The position numbers and the translations under genes are program-made. Positions 12,329-20,797 of a stretch of DNA of 64,000 bases are shown here, piece by piece. Source of the DNA: Actinomycetota bacterium (lineage in GTDB: Bacteria; Actinomycetota; Acidimicrobiia; Acidimicrobiales; Ilumatobacteraceae); NCBI GenBank assembly GCA_016700055.1, contig CP064997.1:1860001-1924000 (forward strand), in the 5' to 3' direction. Position 1 is the stretch's first letter. Every line of letters starts with the position of its first letter. The notes beneath the pieces were generated by a model. It saw only the letters and a program-made list of their open reading frames with translations, ran no database searches and was not told the DNA's origin.

Positions 12329-12988
12329 GTGCGCATCACACTTCCCTCGGGTACACCAGCATCGCTCGCGCGCTGTCCGGGCGATCCTGAGATGGGTCTC
12401 GTCGTCTCGCCCGACCTGTTCGGGCTGCGGCCGCTCTTCGACGACATCGTCGCCCGCTTCGCGAGCGAGTGGTCGATGGTCGTGTGTGCCGTCGAGCCCT
12501 TCCCCGGTCGTGACCTCGGCCCCGACCCGGAGCCACGCTTCGCGGCGGTCCACCTGCTCGACGACGACATGCACTTGCGTGACCTGCTCGAGGCCGCCGA
12601 CGCCACCGGCTGCGCGAGGGTGGGCCTGATCGGGTTCTGCATGGGCGGCATGTACAGCCTGAAGGCAGCACGCCACCACCGCTTCGAGCGCATCGCGAGC
12701 TTCTACGGCATGGTCCACGTGCCCGACGATTGGCGAGGAGCGGGCCAGCACGAGCCGCTCGACCACCTGCGCGCCGGCCACCCCGAGCGCGTGCTCGCGA
12801 TAATCGGCGAGCAAGACCCCTACACGCCACCCGTCGAGGTCGCCGAGCTCGAGGCCGCCGGAGTGAAGGTGGTGCGCTACCACGACGCCGAGCACGGTTT
12901 CGCCCACGATCCCGCTCGGCCGGCACACCGCGCCGACGACGCCGCCGACGCGTTCGCGAGGGCGCACTACTGGCTGCTCGGAGCCTGA
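12329..12988 (+). CDS. Dienelactone hydrolase family protein
   Basis: Alpha/beta hydrolase of about 219 residues. The nucleophile elbow is GFCMGG with Cys at about residue 104, the cysteine nucleophile being the mark of the dienelactone hydrolase branch. The catalytic His is in AEHGFAHD, and an acid is plausible in GEQDPYTPP. Predicted cytoplasmic enzyme acting on an ester or lactone; the real substrate is unknown. GTG at 12329 is chosen: it is the first start after the permease stop at 12312. The region just downstream carries three imperfect copies of a 13-nt unit. Confidence 0.85.
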   Translation: MRITLPSGTPASLARCPGDPEMGLVVSPDLFGLRPLFDDIVARFASEWSMVVCAVEPFPGRDLGPDPEPRFAAVHLLDDDMHLRDLLEAADATGCARVGLIGFCMGGMYSLKAARHHRFERIASFYGMVHVPDDWRGAGQHEPLDHLRAGHPERVLAIIGEQDPYTPPVEVAELEAAGVKVVRYHDAEHGFAHDPARPAHRADDAADAFARAHYWLLGA

Positions 12989-13019
12989 CTGCCTCGCTTG
13001 ACTGCGTCGCCTGACTGCC

Positions 13020-13682
13020 TCAGCGGGCGCGTTGCTCGAGGCGGTCGCGCTGGACCACGCGATAGCGCCGTTCGTGCTGCTCCAGCCAGCCGAGGCGGAT
13101 GAAGCTGCTGATCGCCTTGTTGACGCGCTCGCGCGACGCGCCGACCATTCCGGCGAGCTCTTCTTGGGTGACGGGCAGGATGAACTCGTCGGCTCCGTCG
13201 GCCAGCTCGAGCAGCCGCTTCGCGGTGCGCCCGGTGACGTCGAGGAACACGGAGTCGGCGAGGGCCTCGTCCATCGCGCGTAGGCGTTTGGCGAGCAGGC
13301 GCGTCACGCCCCACAGCAAGCTCGGGTCGGAGCGCAGCATCGCCAGCACCGGCTGGTAGGGGATCTCCAACACGGTGCTCGTCTCGAGCGCTCGCGCCAT
13401 CGCGGACCGCGCACCGTCGTCGAGCATGCCCATCTCGCCGAACAGGTCGCCGGGCTCCATCAGGGCGACCATGCTCTCGCGGTTGTCGAGCTCGTTGCCG
13501 ATGGCGATGGCCACCCGCCCGGAGAGCACCACGTAGAGGGCCTCGGGAGCGTCGCCTTCGGCGAACAGGAGGTCGCCGCGAACGAGGTGCCGCTCGGCAC
13601 CGGCGGCGGCGACGGAGGCCAGCACATCGGGGCCGGCGTCGGCGAAGAAGTCCGTCTTGGCGAGGACGTCGTCGTGAGACAT
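13020..13682 (-). CDS. Crp/Fnr-family transcriptional regulator
   Basis: A 220-residue regulator. The N-terminal cyclic-nucleotide-binding domain (about 10-125) contains GDLLFAEGDAPEALYVVLSG and the phosphate-cassette-like GDLFGEMGMLDDGARSA. The C-terminal winged helix (about 150-215) contains TQEELAGMVGASRERVNKAI, the recognition-helix pattern of CRP proteins. Size and order match Crp. It is divergent from ispD with only about 30 bp between starts, so both promoters share the same DNA. It could therefore affect ispD-ispF-rlmB expression, but no operator was identified. Whether it binds cAMP cannot be told. Confidence 0.9.
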   Translation of the reverse strand: MSHDDVLAKTDFFADAGPDVLASVAAAGAERHLVRGDLLFAEGDAPEALYVVLSGRVAIAIGNELDNRESMVALMEPGDLFGEMGMLDDGARSAMARALETSTVLEIPYQPVLAMLRSDPSLLWGVTRLLAKRLRAMDEALADSVFLDVTGRTAKRLLELADGADEFILPVTQEELAGMVGASRERVNKAISSFIRLGWLEQHERRYRVVQRDRLEQRAR

Positions 13683-13712
13683 GCGGCACAGACGGTACTA
13701 CCCTCCCGCACC

Positions 13713-14381
13713 GTGTCCCCTGCCGAAGCCGAGACCGTGTGGACGATCGTCGTCGCCGGTGGGACGGGTATGCGGTTCGGCCGTGCGAAGCAGTACGAAC
13801 CGATCGGCGGGCGGCGCGTGATCGACCGCTCGGCCGACGTCGCGAGGGCCGTCAGCGAGGGTGTGGTGCTGGTCGTGCCACCCGGCGACGTCGCCGAAGA
13901 GCGCGGTGTCGCGGGCGGGGCGACGCGTAGTGCCAGCGTGCGGGCCGGGTTGGCCGCGGTGCCGGCGGAGGCCACCATCGTGTGCGTGCACGACGCGGCC
14001 CGTCCGTTTGCCACCGAGGGGCTTTACCACGCGGTCATCGAAGCGGTTCGCGCCGGCGCCGACGGCGCCGTGCCGGGACTGGCGGTGACCGACACGATCA
14101 AGGTGATCGCCGGCGACATCGCGCACGGCGCGCGGGTGGTCTCGACGCCGGATCGCGCGACGCTCGTCGGGGTGCAGACGCCGCAGGCCTTCCGCGCCGA
14201 CGTGCTGCGTCGTGCCCACGCGGCCGGCGGCGAGCAGACCGACGACGCCGCATTGGTGGAAGCGGCGGGGGGCACGGTGGTGGTGGTCCCCGGCGACCCC
14301 GACAACCGCAAGCTCACCCACCCCGAGGACCTCGCCTGGGCGCGCCAGCGAGCTCAGGCCCAGCTGGAGGAGCGGGCGTGA
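13713..14381 (+). CDS. ispD: 2-C-methyl-D-erythritol 4-phosphate cytidylyltransferase
   Basis: Third enzyme of the non-mevalonate isoprenoid pathway; it joins CTP and methylerythritol phosphate. The nucleotide-binding loop is AGGTGMRFGRAKQYEPIGG (family form AxGxGxRxG..KQ). VHDAARPF and the later TIKVI...RATLVGVQTPQAF segments are the standard IspD motifs. About 222 residues, normal length. The GTG at 13713 is chosen: it gives a conventional N-terminus about 13 residues before the loop, while upstream in-frame codons lie inside the divergent regulator gene. Its stop overlaps the ispF start, a usual ispDF arrangement. Confidence 0.93.
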   Translation: MSPAEAETVWTIVVAGGTGMRFGRAKQYEPIGGRRVIDRSADVARAVSEGVVLVVPPGDVAEERGVAGGATRSASVRAGLAAVPAEATIVCVHDAARPFATEGLYHAVIEAVRAGADGAVPGLAVTDTIKVIAGDIAHGARVVSTPDRATLVGVQTPQAFRADVLRRAHAAGGEQTDDAALVEAAGGTVVVVPGDPDNRKLTHPEDLAWARQRAQAQLEERA

Positions 14382-14878
14382 CCGCGAGCGAGGTTCGGGT
14401 CGGACAGGGCTTCGACGTCCACCGCTTCTCCGACGACCCCGCCCGCCCGCTGGTGCTCGGAGGGTGCACGTTCGAGGGGATCGCCGGTCTGGCCGGCCAC
14501 TCCGACGCCGACGCCGTGGCCCATGCCGTGGCCGACGCGCTGCTCGGCGCGGCAGGCCTCGGCGACATCGGCGAGCACTTCCCCGACACCGATCCGCAAT
14601 GGGCAGGAGCGGACTCTGTCGTGCTCCTCACGCGCGTCGCCGGGCTCGTGCGCGACGCAGGCTGGGTGGTCGGCAATGTGGACTGCAGCGTCGTCGCCGA
14701 GCAGCCGAAGATCGCGCCACGTCGCGCCGAGATGCAGCGCGCGCTGACCGAGGCAGTCGGCGCTCCGGTGACGGTGAAGGGGCGAAGGGCAGAAGGCCTC
14801 GGCGCACTCGGCCGGGGCGAAGGCATCGCCTGCTGGGCGGTGGCCGTGATCGTGCGCGACAGCGCAGGAGGTACGTGA
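14378..14878 (+). CDS. ispF: 2-C-methyl-D-erythritol 2,4-cyclodiphosphate synthase
   Basis: Forms the cyclic diphosphate in the non-mevalonate pathway; a homotrimeric metal enzyme. Motifs: GQGFDVHRF with the metal ligands D and H, LAGHSDADAVAHAVADALLG with the second metal His, DIGEHFPDTDPQW, and the terminal AEGLGALGRGEGIACWA. About 166 residues, as expected. The GTG at 14378 overlaps the ispD stop. An AGGAGG near its 3' end serves the next gene. Confidence 0.95.
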   Translation: MTASEVRVGQGFDVHRFSDDPARPLVLGGCTFEGIAGLAGHSDADAVAHAVADALLGAAGLGDIGEHFPDTDPQWAGADSVVLLTRVAGLVRDAGWVVGNVDCSVVAEQPKIAPRRAEMQRALTEAVGAPVTVKGRRAEGLGALGRGEGIACWAVAVIVRDSAGGT

Positions 14879-14880
14879 CC

Positions 14881-15735
14881 GTGGCCAACCGCCGGGGCAA
14901 GGGCCCGCCGCCAGGTGGCCGGGTGCGCAGAGCACCGGGCGGGATGGCGCCGCGCGCTCCCGAGCCGCGACGCACGCGCTCTGGTGACGACCACGATCTC
15001 GGGGGCACCCAGGTGGAGGGCCGTCAGGCGGTGCGGGAGTTGCTCGTCGCCGGCCGCCGCAAGACGCACGAGGTATGGGTGGCGACCGATCTCGGCGAGA
15101 GCGAGGTGTTGTCCGACATCGTGGCGCTCGCCCGAGCGAACAGGGTGCCGGTGGTCGAGGTGAGCCGCAAGAAGTTGGAGGCGAAGGCGCGCAGCGAAGC
15201 GCCCCAAGGTGTGCTCGCTCTGGCTGCGCCGCTACAGCCCGTGGAGCTCGACGCGATCACGCGCCGGCGACCCGGTCGCGTTCCGTTCCTCGTCGCGCTC
15301 GACGGCGTCACCGATCCCGGCAACCTCGGCGCGCTCTTGCGGGTGTGCGACGGGGCCGGCGTCGGCGCCGTGGTGCTACCGCGGCACCGAGCCGTGCACG
15401 TCACCCCCACCGTCGCGAAGGCGGCCGTCGGGGCAGTCGAGCACGTGCCGATGGCCGTCGTCGGCGGTCTGCCGGCCGCGCTCGCGCGGATCCGCGACGC
15501 AGGCATCTGGGTGGTCGGCCTCGACGACTCTGCCGATCGCTCGCTGTTCGATCTCGGCGATCTCGCCGCCGAGGCGGTCTGCCTGGTGGTCGGAGCGGAG
15601 GGCAGCGGGCTGTCACGTCTCGTGCGCGAGCGCTGCGACCTCGTGGTCAGCATCCCGATGCGCGGGCGCCTGTCGTCGCTGAACGTCTCCACCGCTGCGG
15701 CTCTTGCCTGTTACGAGGTGGCGAGGCACCGCTGA
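14881..15735 (+). CDS. rlmB: 23S rRNA (guanosine-2'-O-)-methyltransferase RlmB/TrmH family
   Basis: SPOUT methyltransferase. The N-terminal substrate-binding domain starts at EGRQAVRELL. The knotted catalytic domain has DGVTDPGNLGALLRVCDGAG (SPOUT motif 1), VVGAEGSGLSRLV (motif 2) and IPMRGRLSSLNVSTAAAL (motif 3). The first about 40 residues are a basic, Gly/Pro-rich tail common in actinobacterial RlmB. AGGAGG at 14866-14871 stands 9 nt from GTG 14881 and only 3 nt from GTG 14875; the former is chosen, but 14875 overlaps the ispF stop and could be used. The exact modified nucleotide is inferred from family only. Confidence 0.9.
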   Translation: MANRRGKGPPPGGRVRRAPGGMAPRAPEPRRTRSGDDHDLGGTQVEGRQAVRELLVAGRRKTHEVWVATDLGESEVLSDIVALARANRVPVVEVSRKKLEAKARSEAPQGVLALAAPLQPVELDAITRRRPGRVPFLVALDGVTDPGNLGALLRVCDGAGVGAVVLPRHRAVHVTPTVAKAAVGAVEHVPMAVVGGLPAALARIRDAGIWVVGLDDSADRSLFDLGDLAAEAVCLVVGAEGSGLSRLVRERCDLVVSIPMRGRLSSLNVSTAAALACYEVARHR

Positions 15736-15794
15736 GCCCTGTCGTTTTGTGGCACGATTCCCGCCACGGCAGCGACGTTTTCGAGGAGGACCGT

Positions 15795-16223
15795 GTGGCG
15801 CGTGATCGGTACGTAGAGCATCTGAAGGATGTCCCCCTCCTCGCTGGCTGCACCCGCAAGCAGCTTCAGCACGTGGCGTCGATCACCACCGAGCTGACCG
15901 TCCCGTCAGGGACGACGCTGATGACCGAGGGCTCGATGGCCCACGAGTTCATCATGGTCGTGAGGGGCAACGCCGCAGTTCGCCGGAATGGGCGCAAGGT
16001 GGCCGACGTCGGCCCGGGCGATGTCCTCGGCGAGCTCGCGTTGATCCTGCATCGCCCACGGAACGCGACTGTGGTGGCGACGACCGACATGGACGTGCTC
16101 GTCGTCGACAGTCGATCGTTCGCCCCGCTCCTCGACGAGGTTCCCGGCCTCGCCCGCCAGATGCTGCGCACCGTGGCCGAGCGCCTTTCCGACAACTCGA
16201 AGACGACTGCCCTGCTTCACTAG
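15795..16223 (+). CDS. Stand-alone cyclic-nucleotide-binding domain protein
   Basis: About 142 residues, nearly all one cNMP-binding domain: LLAGCTRKQLQHVASITTEL, then GTTLMTEGSMAHEFIMVVRG and the phosphate-cassette-like GDVLGELALILHRPRNATV. There is no DNA-binding domain, unlike the Crp-type gene 2 kb upstream. A purine-rich Shine-Dalgarno (gaggagga, 15783-15790) sits 4 nt before GTG 15795; the alternative GTG at 15793 is out of frame. It ends in a shared CTAG with the convergent HNH gene, so the two stop codons overlap. Role unknown: probably a ligand sensor that acts through another protein. Confidence 0.85.
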   Translation: MARDRYVEHLKDVPLLAGCTRKQLQHVASITTELTVPSGTTLMTEGSMAHEFIMVVRGNAAVRRNGRKVADVGPGDVLGELALILHRPRNATVVATTDMDVLVVDSRSFAPLLDEVPGLARQMLRTVAERLSDNSKTTALLH

Positions 16224-17485
16224 CCGGCCGCTTCGCCGTCTGGTGGGTCCTCGTCGTTCGGGTCCGCGTCGCCTTGTTCGCGGCGGAGTTGCCATATCAG
16301 CCGGGCGCGCCGGCATTCGAGGTAGTCGATCGGTCTTGTGGGGTAGGGGTTGACGCAGTTGTGGTCGCTGACGTCGCGGTGGCGGTTGTGGTAGCTGCAC
16401 AGCAGTCGTCCGTTGAACTGGCTGGTGGGGCCGCCGTCGCGGTAGGGCACGATGTGGTCGACGTCGCAGCGGTCGACCGTTACGTCGCAGCCCGAGCTGT
16501 GTTGGCAGCGGCGGTCACGCACCTCGATCGCGCGGCGCAGCACCCCGGTGAAGCGGCGCTTCTTGCTGATCGAGAGCACGGTGGACGGTCCGTCGAACAG
16601 CACCGATTCGAACAACGCGTCGTTCAACAGCCCGGCTGCTTGGCCGGGGGTGATCACGGTGCCGTTGGACAGCTCGCACATGTGGCGCAGCGAGTCCTCG
16701 CCGACGAGCACGGTCACCAGTGGCCGCTGCCGGCCGGTCTTGGACGCGGCTGAGCGCTTGGCCATCTCCACCAAGGCCGCGGCCCGCCGCTGGGTGGGGG
16801 TGCGCACCGTCAACGAAGCCTTGTCGGCCAGCAGTAGCTGGCGTTCCAGGCGTTGCAGCTCGTTGGTGAACACCGCGCCCGACATCGCGTCGAGCTGGCC
16901 GTTGATCACCACCGTGCCGTTGATCGTCGTCGACGCGTGCAGCGAGTTGGCGCTGTGCTGGCGATCGGCTTCTTCTTCCGCGGCGGCCGCGTCGGCGCGT
17001 TGGCGCCAGTAGAGGACGAGCCGCTCGGCGTCGTGGTACCGCAATCGGGCGCATTGGTCGACGAGCCACTGCTCGCTCTGCGCGAACGCCGCCTCGCACG
17101 GTTCCTTGCGTGCCTTGGAGAACAAGTAGACGTGGTCCAACGACAGCCGACCGGCTTCGATCGCGTCTGCGGTATAGGGCATCACCGCCAGATCACGCGC
17201 CCGGGCGAGCTCCACCCTGGCCGAACGCGTCGACGTGTTCGTCTCCCGAGCCAGGCGGTGAGCCGGGCTGCGTGAACCGTCGTCGGTCCACACGCCACGG
17301 GCGTCCCAGCGGCGTAGCAGGGCGGCCCTTGCCACACCGATGCGCGCACACTGACGCTGCATGGCAACCACCAATTCGTGCAGCTCGACGTCGCTGAGGG
17401 CGTCTGGGTCCACGGTCGCCATCGCGTCGATACCGGCGGTGAAGGCTTGGAACTCGGGTCTCAGGACCTCGGTGGCGTGTCCCAT
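16220..17485 (-). CDS. DUF222/HNH endonuclease (13E12-repeat family)
   Basis: A 421-residue protein. Residues about 20-300 form the helical DUF222 region (ELHELVVAMQRQCARIGVARAALLRRWDA at its start). The C-terminal HNH nuclease module reads RCQHSSGCDVTVDRCDVDHIVPYRDGG, then LCSYHNRHR, with the Cys pairs and the DH/H/N residues of a zinc-bound HNH site. This family (REP13E12 in mycobacteria) often occurs in several copies per genome and is associated with mobile DNA; its natural function is not settled. ATG at 17485; a 95-bp gap separates it from the divergent hydrolase. The stop codon overlaps the stop of the convergent gene. Confidence 0.88.
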   Translation of the reverse strand: MGHATEVLRPEFQAFTAGIDAMATVDPDALSDVELHELVVAMQRQCARIGVARAALLRRWDARGVWTDDGSRSPAHRLARETNTSTRSARVELARARDLAVMPYTADAIEAGRLSLDHVYLFSKARKEPCEAAFAQSEQWLVDQCARLRYHDAERLVLYWRQRADAAAAEEEADRQHSANSLHASTTINGTVVINGQLDAMSGAVFTNELQRLERQLLLADKASLTVRTPTQRRAAALVEMAKRSAASKTGRQRPLVTVLVGEDSLRHMCELSNGTVITPGQAAGLLNDALFESVLFDGPSTVLSISKKRRFTGVLRRAIEVRDRRCQHSSGCDVTVDRCDVDHIVPYRDGGPTSQFNGRLLCSYHNRHRDVSDHNCVNPYPTRPIDYLECRRARLIWQLRREQGDADPNDEDPPDGEAAG

Positions 17486-17580
17486 GAAGACATGTTAGCG
17501 AACTGGTGTTCGCCTGACAACCTGTGATGTCATGACCAGAGCCTCTTTCCGTCCAGCTGCGTAAGTGACATCGTGAACTT

Positions 17581-18477
17581 GTGAAACCCGGGTTCGAGCT
17601 GCGTCACGTCCCCATCCATCGCCACGAGGTGGGATACCGCCGCGCCGGCGAGGGCGAGGCTGTAGTGCTCATCCACGGGCTGGCCGGCGACTCGCGCACC
17701 TGGCAGGCGGTCATGCCGGAGCTGTCGAAGTCGTACGACGTGATCGCTCCCGATCTGCTCGGTCACGGCGAGTCGGCCAAGCCGATGGGCGACTACTCCC
17801 TCGGAGCTCATGCCAGCGGGCTGCGTGACCTGCTCTCCGTGCTCGAGGTGCCGTCGGCGACCATCATCGGCCAGTCGTTCGGTGGCGGGGTGGCGATGCA
17901 GCTCGCGTACCAGCACCCCGAGCTGTGCAACCGGCTCGTTCTCGTGGGCAGCGGTGGCCTCGGCCGTGAGGTCAGCTGGATGCTGCGCTTGCTCACGCTG
18001 CCCTTCGCCGAGCAGTTGATGCCCGTGCTGTTCTCGAAGCAACTGGCCGACAAGGGCAGCGACGCCAGTCGATACCTGAAGCGAAAGGGCCTGGTGAAGC
18101 CCCGCCTCGGCGAGATGTGGCGTGCTTACAGCTCCTTGGCCGGTTCCGAGAACCGCAAGGCCTTTGTACGCACCATCAGGACGGTCATCGACCCCGGTGG
18201 CCAGACCGTTTGCGCCCTCGATCGGCTGTACCTCGCCGCCCACCTGCCCACCCTCATCGTGTGGGGTGAGCGTGACGACATCATCCCGGTCGCCCATGCG
18301 CGCATCGCCCACGAAGCCATCCCGGGCAGCCGGCTGGTGATCCTCCCCGACGCCGGCCACTTCCCCCACATCGAAGCCCCGGAGGAGTTCTTGGACGTGC
18401 TCCTCGACTTCCTCCGCACCACCAAGTCGGGCGCCGACGGCCACTCGCTGCACGACGTGCTCCGCGCCGGTCGCTAG
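17581..18477 (+). CDS. Alpha/beta hydrolase
   Basis: A 298-residue alpha/beta hydrolase. Oxyanion loop HGLAGDSRTW, nucleophile elbow GQSFGG with Ser at about residue 99, acid in WGERDDIIPV, and catalytic His in DAGHFPHIEAPEEF: a complete triad. No signal peptide, so probably cytoplasmic. It resembles the MhpC/haloalkane-dehalogenase-like branch, with a cap region between about 130 and 215; substrate unknown. GTG at 17581 is the start. It ends 6 bp before the end of the convergent ion channel gene. Confidence 0.88.
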   Translation: MKPGFELRHVPIHRHEVGYRRAGEGEAVVLIHGLAGDSRTWQAVMPELSKSYDVIAPDLLGHGESAKPMGDYSLGAHASGLRDLLSVLEVPSATIIGQSFGGGVAMQLAYQHPELCNRLVLVGSGGLGREVSWMLRLLTLPFAEQLMPVLFSKQLADKGSDASRYLKRKGLVKPRLGEMWRAYSSLAGSENRKAFVRTIRTVIDPGGQTVCALDRLYLAAHLPTLIVWGERDDIIPVAHARIAHEAIPGSRLVILPDAGHFPHIEAPEEFLDVLLDFLRTTKSGADGHSLHDVLRAGR

Positions 18478-18483
18478 CGGCGA

Positions 18484-19257
18484 TCACGACGTCGTGTCGA
18501 AGTCCTCAGTCGGTGTGTCGACGACTTGGGGCGGGCCGGAATCGGTCATGCGGTCGCCGCGTACGAGCCATTCGGCGACCTTGGCCGTGACGACGGCGAA
18601 CGTCGAGATCCCGACCACCATGGTGAAGCCGCCGATGATCCGACCCGCAGCGCTCACCGGGTACACGTCGCCGTAGCCAACGGTCGTGATCGTCGCTGTT
18701 GACCACCACAATGCGTCGAAGAACGAGTGGACTCGGCCACCGTCGCCCACGTCTTCGGCCAGCGTGAAAGCGGCTGCCGAGGTGAGCCAGGTCATCCCCG
18801 CTGCGCCGAGCGCGATGTTGCCGGCGCTGCGTCGGAAGTACGCACGGCTCTCGGCAGCGGCGGCCCCGCCGATCGCCACCAGCCGGGCGAGGGCGGCCGC
18901 AGCCCGCACGCCCCGAACTCCGCGCAGGGCGCGCAGCAGGCCGAGTGGACCGAGGTACGGCAGGATGGCGATTGCCTGGGTGGCAACGATGAGCAACGAG
19001 GGCCACTCGTGCCGAAAGTAGGAACGACGGTTCGAGGCGAGAGCTAGCTCCACGAAGTAGTCGATGGCGAACGCCACCAGCACCAGAAGGTTGACGGCAT
19101 CGATGAAATGCCGGTCCGGGGTGGGCAACTCCTCGCGCTTGATCTCGACCAACAGGATCGGCAGCGTGCCGATCGCCAACACGAGCAAGAAACCGTCGGT
19201 CCGCTCTCGCCAGCGCGTGAGACTAGGTGTCAGGTAGTTGCGATCCCGCCCGGCCAC
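18484..19257 (-). CDS. Voltage-gated-type potassium channel
   Basis: Six-helix cation channel of about 257 residues. S1 is near GFLLVLAIGTLPILLVEI, and S4 is Arg-rich (LLRALRGVRGVRAAAALARL). The pore helix and filter are STATITTVGYGDVYPV, where TVGYGD is the potassium signature, and S6 is IIGGFTMVVGISTFAVV. GTG at 19257 is chosen because the longer open frame (to ATG 19419) adds about 54 residues of Arg/Pro-rich sequence that does not look like protein. No cytoplasmic RCK/TrkA domain follows; the tail is short and acidic. Convergent with the hydrolase. Confidence 0.85.
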   Translation of the reverse strand: MAGRDRNYLTPSLTRWRERTDGFLLVLAIGTLPILLVEIKREELPTPDRHFIDAVNLLVLVAFAIDYFVELALASNRRSYFRHEWPSLLIVATQAIAILPYLGPLGLLRALRGVRGVRAAAALARLVAIGGAAAAESRAYFRRSAGNIALGAAGMTWLTSAAAFTLAEDVGDGGRVHSFFDALWWSTATITTVGYGDVYPVSAAGRIIGGFTMVVGISTFAVVTAKVAEWLVRGDRMTDSGPPQVVDTPTEDFDTTS

Positions 19258-19465
19258 GGTGAGGACGCTATGGCCAGGGCGGTAATCGCCGGGGGATGGT
19301 CGTCGGGCCGAAGCACTACGGGCGCCGTCGCCAAAGGCGCAACGTCGTTGCAGGTCCCTTGGCGCGAAACGCGCCCAACAGGCTGGAGGAGTTGAGGTGT
19401 CACCGCTGGTGACGAGCAACTAGAATTAGGCGATCTACCAGGGCTGATATCGTGTGAGGTCAAGC

Positions 19466-19541
19466 GCCGGGTTAGCTCAGTTGGCAGAGCACTTGACTTG
19501 TAATCATGTGGTCGTGGGTTCGATTCCCACACCCGGCTCCA
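19466..19541 (+). tRNA. tRNA-Thr(TGT), CCA encoded
   Basis: Complete cloverleaf: acceptor GCCGGGT/ACCCGGC, D-stem GCTC/GAGC, anticodon loop CTTGTAA giving anticodon TGT (reads ACA, Thr), T-stem GTGGG/CCCAC with TTCGATT loop, discriminator T then encoded CCA (19539-19541). The anticodon stem CTTGA/TCATG has one T-T mismatch at the second pair, which is unusual. It stands alone in a gap between the channel gene and the HIRAN-like gene. Confidence 0.95.
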
Positions 19542-19576
19542 CACCAAACCCGGCTCCCAACCGCGGCCCCGAACGA

Positions 19577-20731
19577 TCACCCTCTTGGGGGCCGCTCGGC
19601 ACGTTGCAGCATCACCGTCAATCCCGGCTTGTCGGGTCGATCCGGATGTACGCGGACCTCGATCGCAGCCGCGGTCAGAGTGTCGCCACGATCCAGCATC
19701 GGAGCGAGGATGCTGGCCAACTCGGCGGGCACGAAACCGACGTGGCCAGCCGCGCCAGGCACGTGGACTTCGATGGCATTCTCGTCGTAGCGGTTCCCTG
19801 GGTCGCGTCGGAGAACGCAGGAGAGCCGTTCGCCGCCTTGCATGGACACCAAGACGTCCGCGAGGCGGTACAAGTTCTCGGGATAGCCCTCGCGAAAAGA
19901 CTCCCCTGCACAGTCGAAGTCCAGGCCTGTCGCGAGAGCCTCCCGAATCGCGTCAGGCGTCAGGTCCGCGGAGAACCGGTCGGCGTGGGTGATCGTGCTG
20001 TGGGAGCCAAACCGGCCGCCGTCCTCGACCCGCTTGGCATCATCAGCCTCCGAAGGTACGCAGGCACTGCACCACCAGGGCGAGCGGTCGTCGGCCAGGG
20101 TGTCGTCAGCGTGGACTCGTCCGACCCACGGCTTCGTCCGATAGATGACCTCGCCGTCTCGCGGGGTGATCTGTTGGCCGCACTTCGTGATCCATGAACC
20201 GTCAGAGTCCGATTCCAGCTTGTGGGCAACCCGGGTGCTGAACTCGTACACGAACTCCGCCGTCCTATCGATCTTCAGCCCTCCAATGCTGTTCGTGCCG
20301 CGCCACATCGGCACTGCGTTGAGGGCTATTCCCACCTTGCCACCGCTCTCGCCTGATCCGCCTACGACCCAGGCCTTGGCCGTCAGTGGTCGGCCCTCGG
20401 CTGCTGCGCTATCGGCGAACGGCATGTAGCGGGCAGTCATGGCCGTGGTCAGAAACCCGACTGTGCTCCCGCCGACGCGCACTTCCAGGATCGGGCCGCC
20501 CGGCTTCTTCGACCAAGGGTTGCCGTCGTCGTTCACAACGAGGGTAGAGAGCACCTCGATCTCGCGCTCGTTGCCTCCCAGTGCTGCTCTCAGAGCGTCT
20601 TGGTATTGCTCCTCGTTCGAGACGCTGACGCTTCCCCCTTCGGCGAGCTGGGCACCCGTCGCGATGCTGGCGGATCGGTGCTGCTGGTCGCCCGCGCCCT
20701 TGTCTCGGCGGAACGGGTCACGCAGGGCCAT
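19577..20731 (-). CDS. HIRAN-like domain protein of unknown function
   Basis: About 384 residues. The C-terminal about 90 residues match the HIRAN pattern: LSCVLRRDPGNRYDENAIEV, then GHVGFVPAELASILAP. HIRAN domains bind DNA ends and often sit in repair or defence proteins. The middle has CxxC-like pairs (TKCGQQ; WWCSACVPSEADD) that may bind zinc. The N-terminal segment LEVRVGGSTVGFLTTAMTARYMPF is a second, HIRAN-like repeat (VGFLT..A...), so the protein may be a tandem. ATG at 20731 (MALRDPF) is preferred over 20755. Codon use is less GC-biased than its neighbours, and it lies directly next to tRNA-Thr, so horizontal acquisition is plausible. Confidence 0.7.
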   Translation of the reverse strand: MALRDPFRRDKGAGDQQHRSASIATGAQLAEGGSVSVSNEEQYQDALRAALGGNEREIEVLSTLVVNDDGNPWSKKPGGPILEVRVGGSTVGFLTTAMTARYMPFADSAAAEGRPLTAKAWVVGGSGESGGKVGIALNAVPMWRGTNSIGGLKIDRTAEFVYEFSTRVAHKLESDSDGSWITKCGQQITPRDGEVIYRTKPWVGRVHADDTLADDRSPWWCSACVPSEADDAKRVEDGGRFGSHSTITHADRFSADLTPDAIREALATGLDFDCAGESFREGYPENLYRLADVLVSMQGGERLSCVLRRDPGNRYDENAIEVHVPGAAGHVGFVPAELASILAPMLDRGDTLTAAAIEVRVHPDRPDKPGLTVMLQRAERPPRG

Positions 20732-20797
20732 GTCTCGACGGTAGCTCGACGGCAAATGGAGGGACCTGCTGCGTCGGGAGGCGAATCTGCCGCCACA

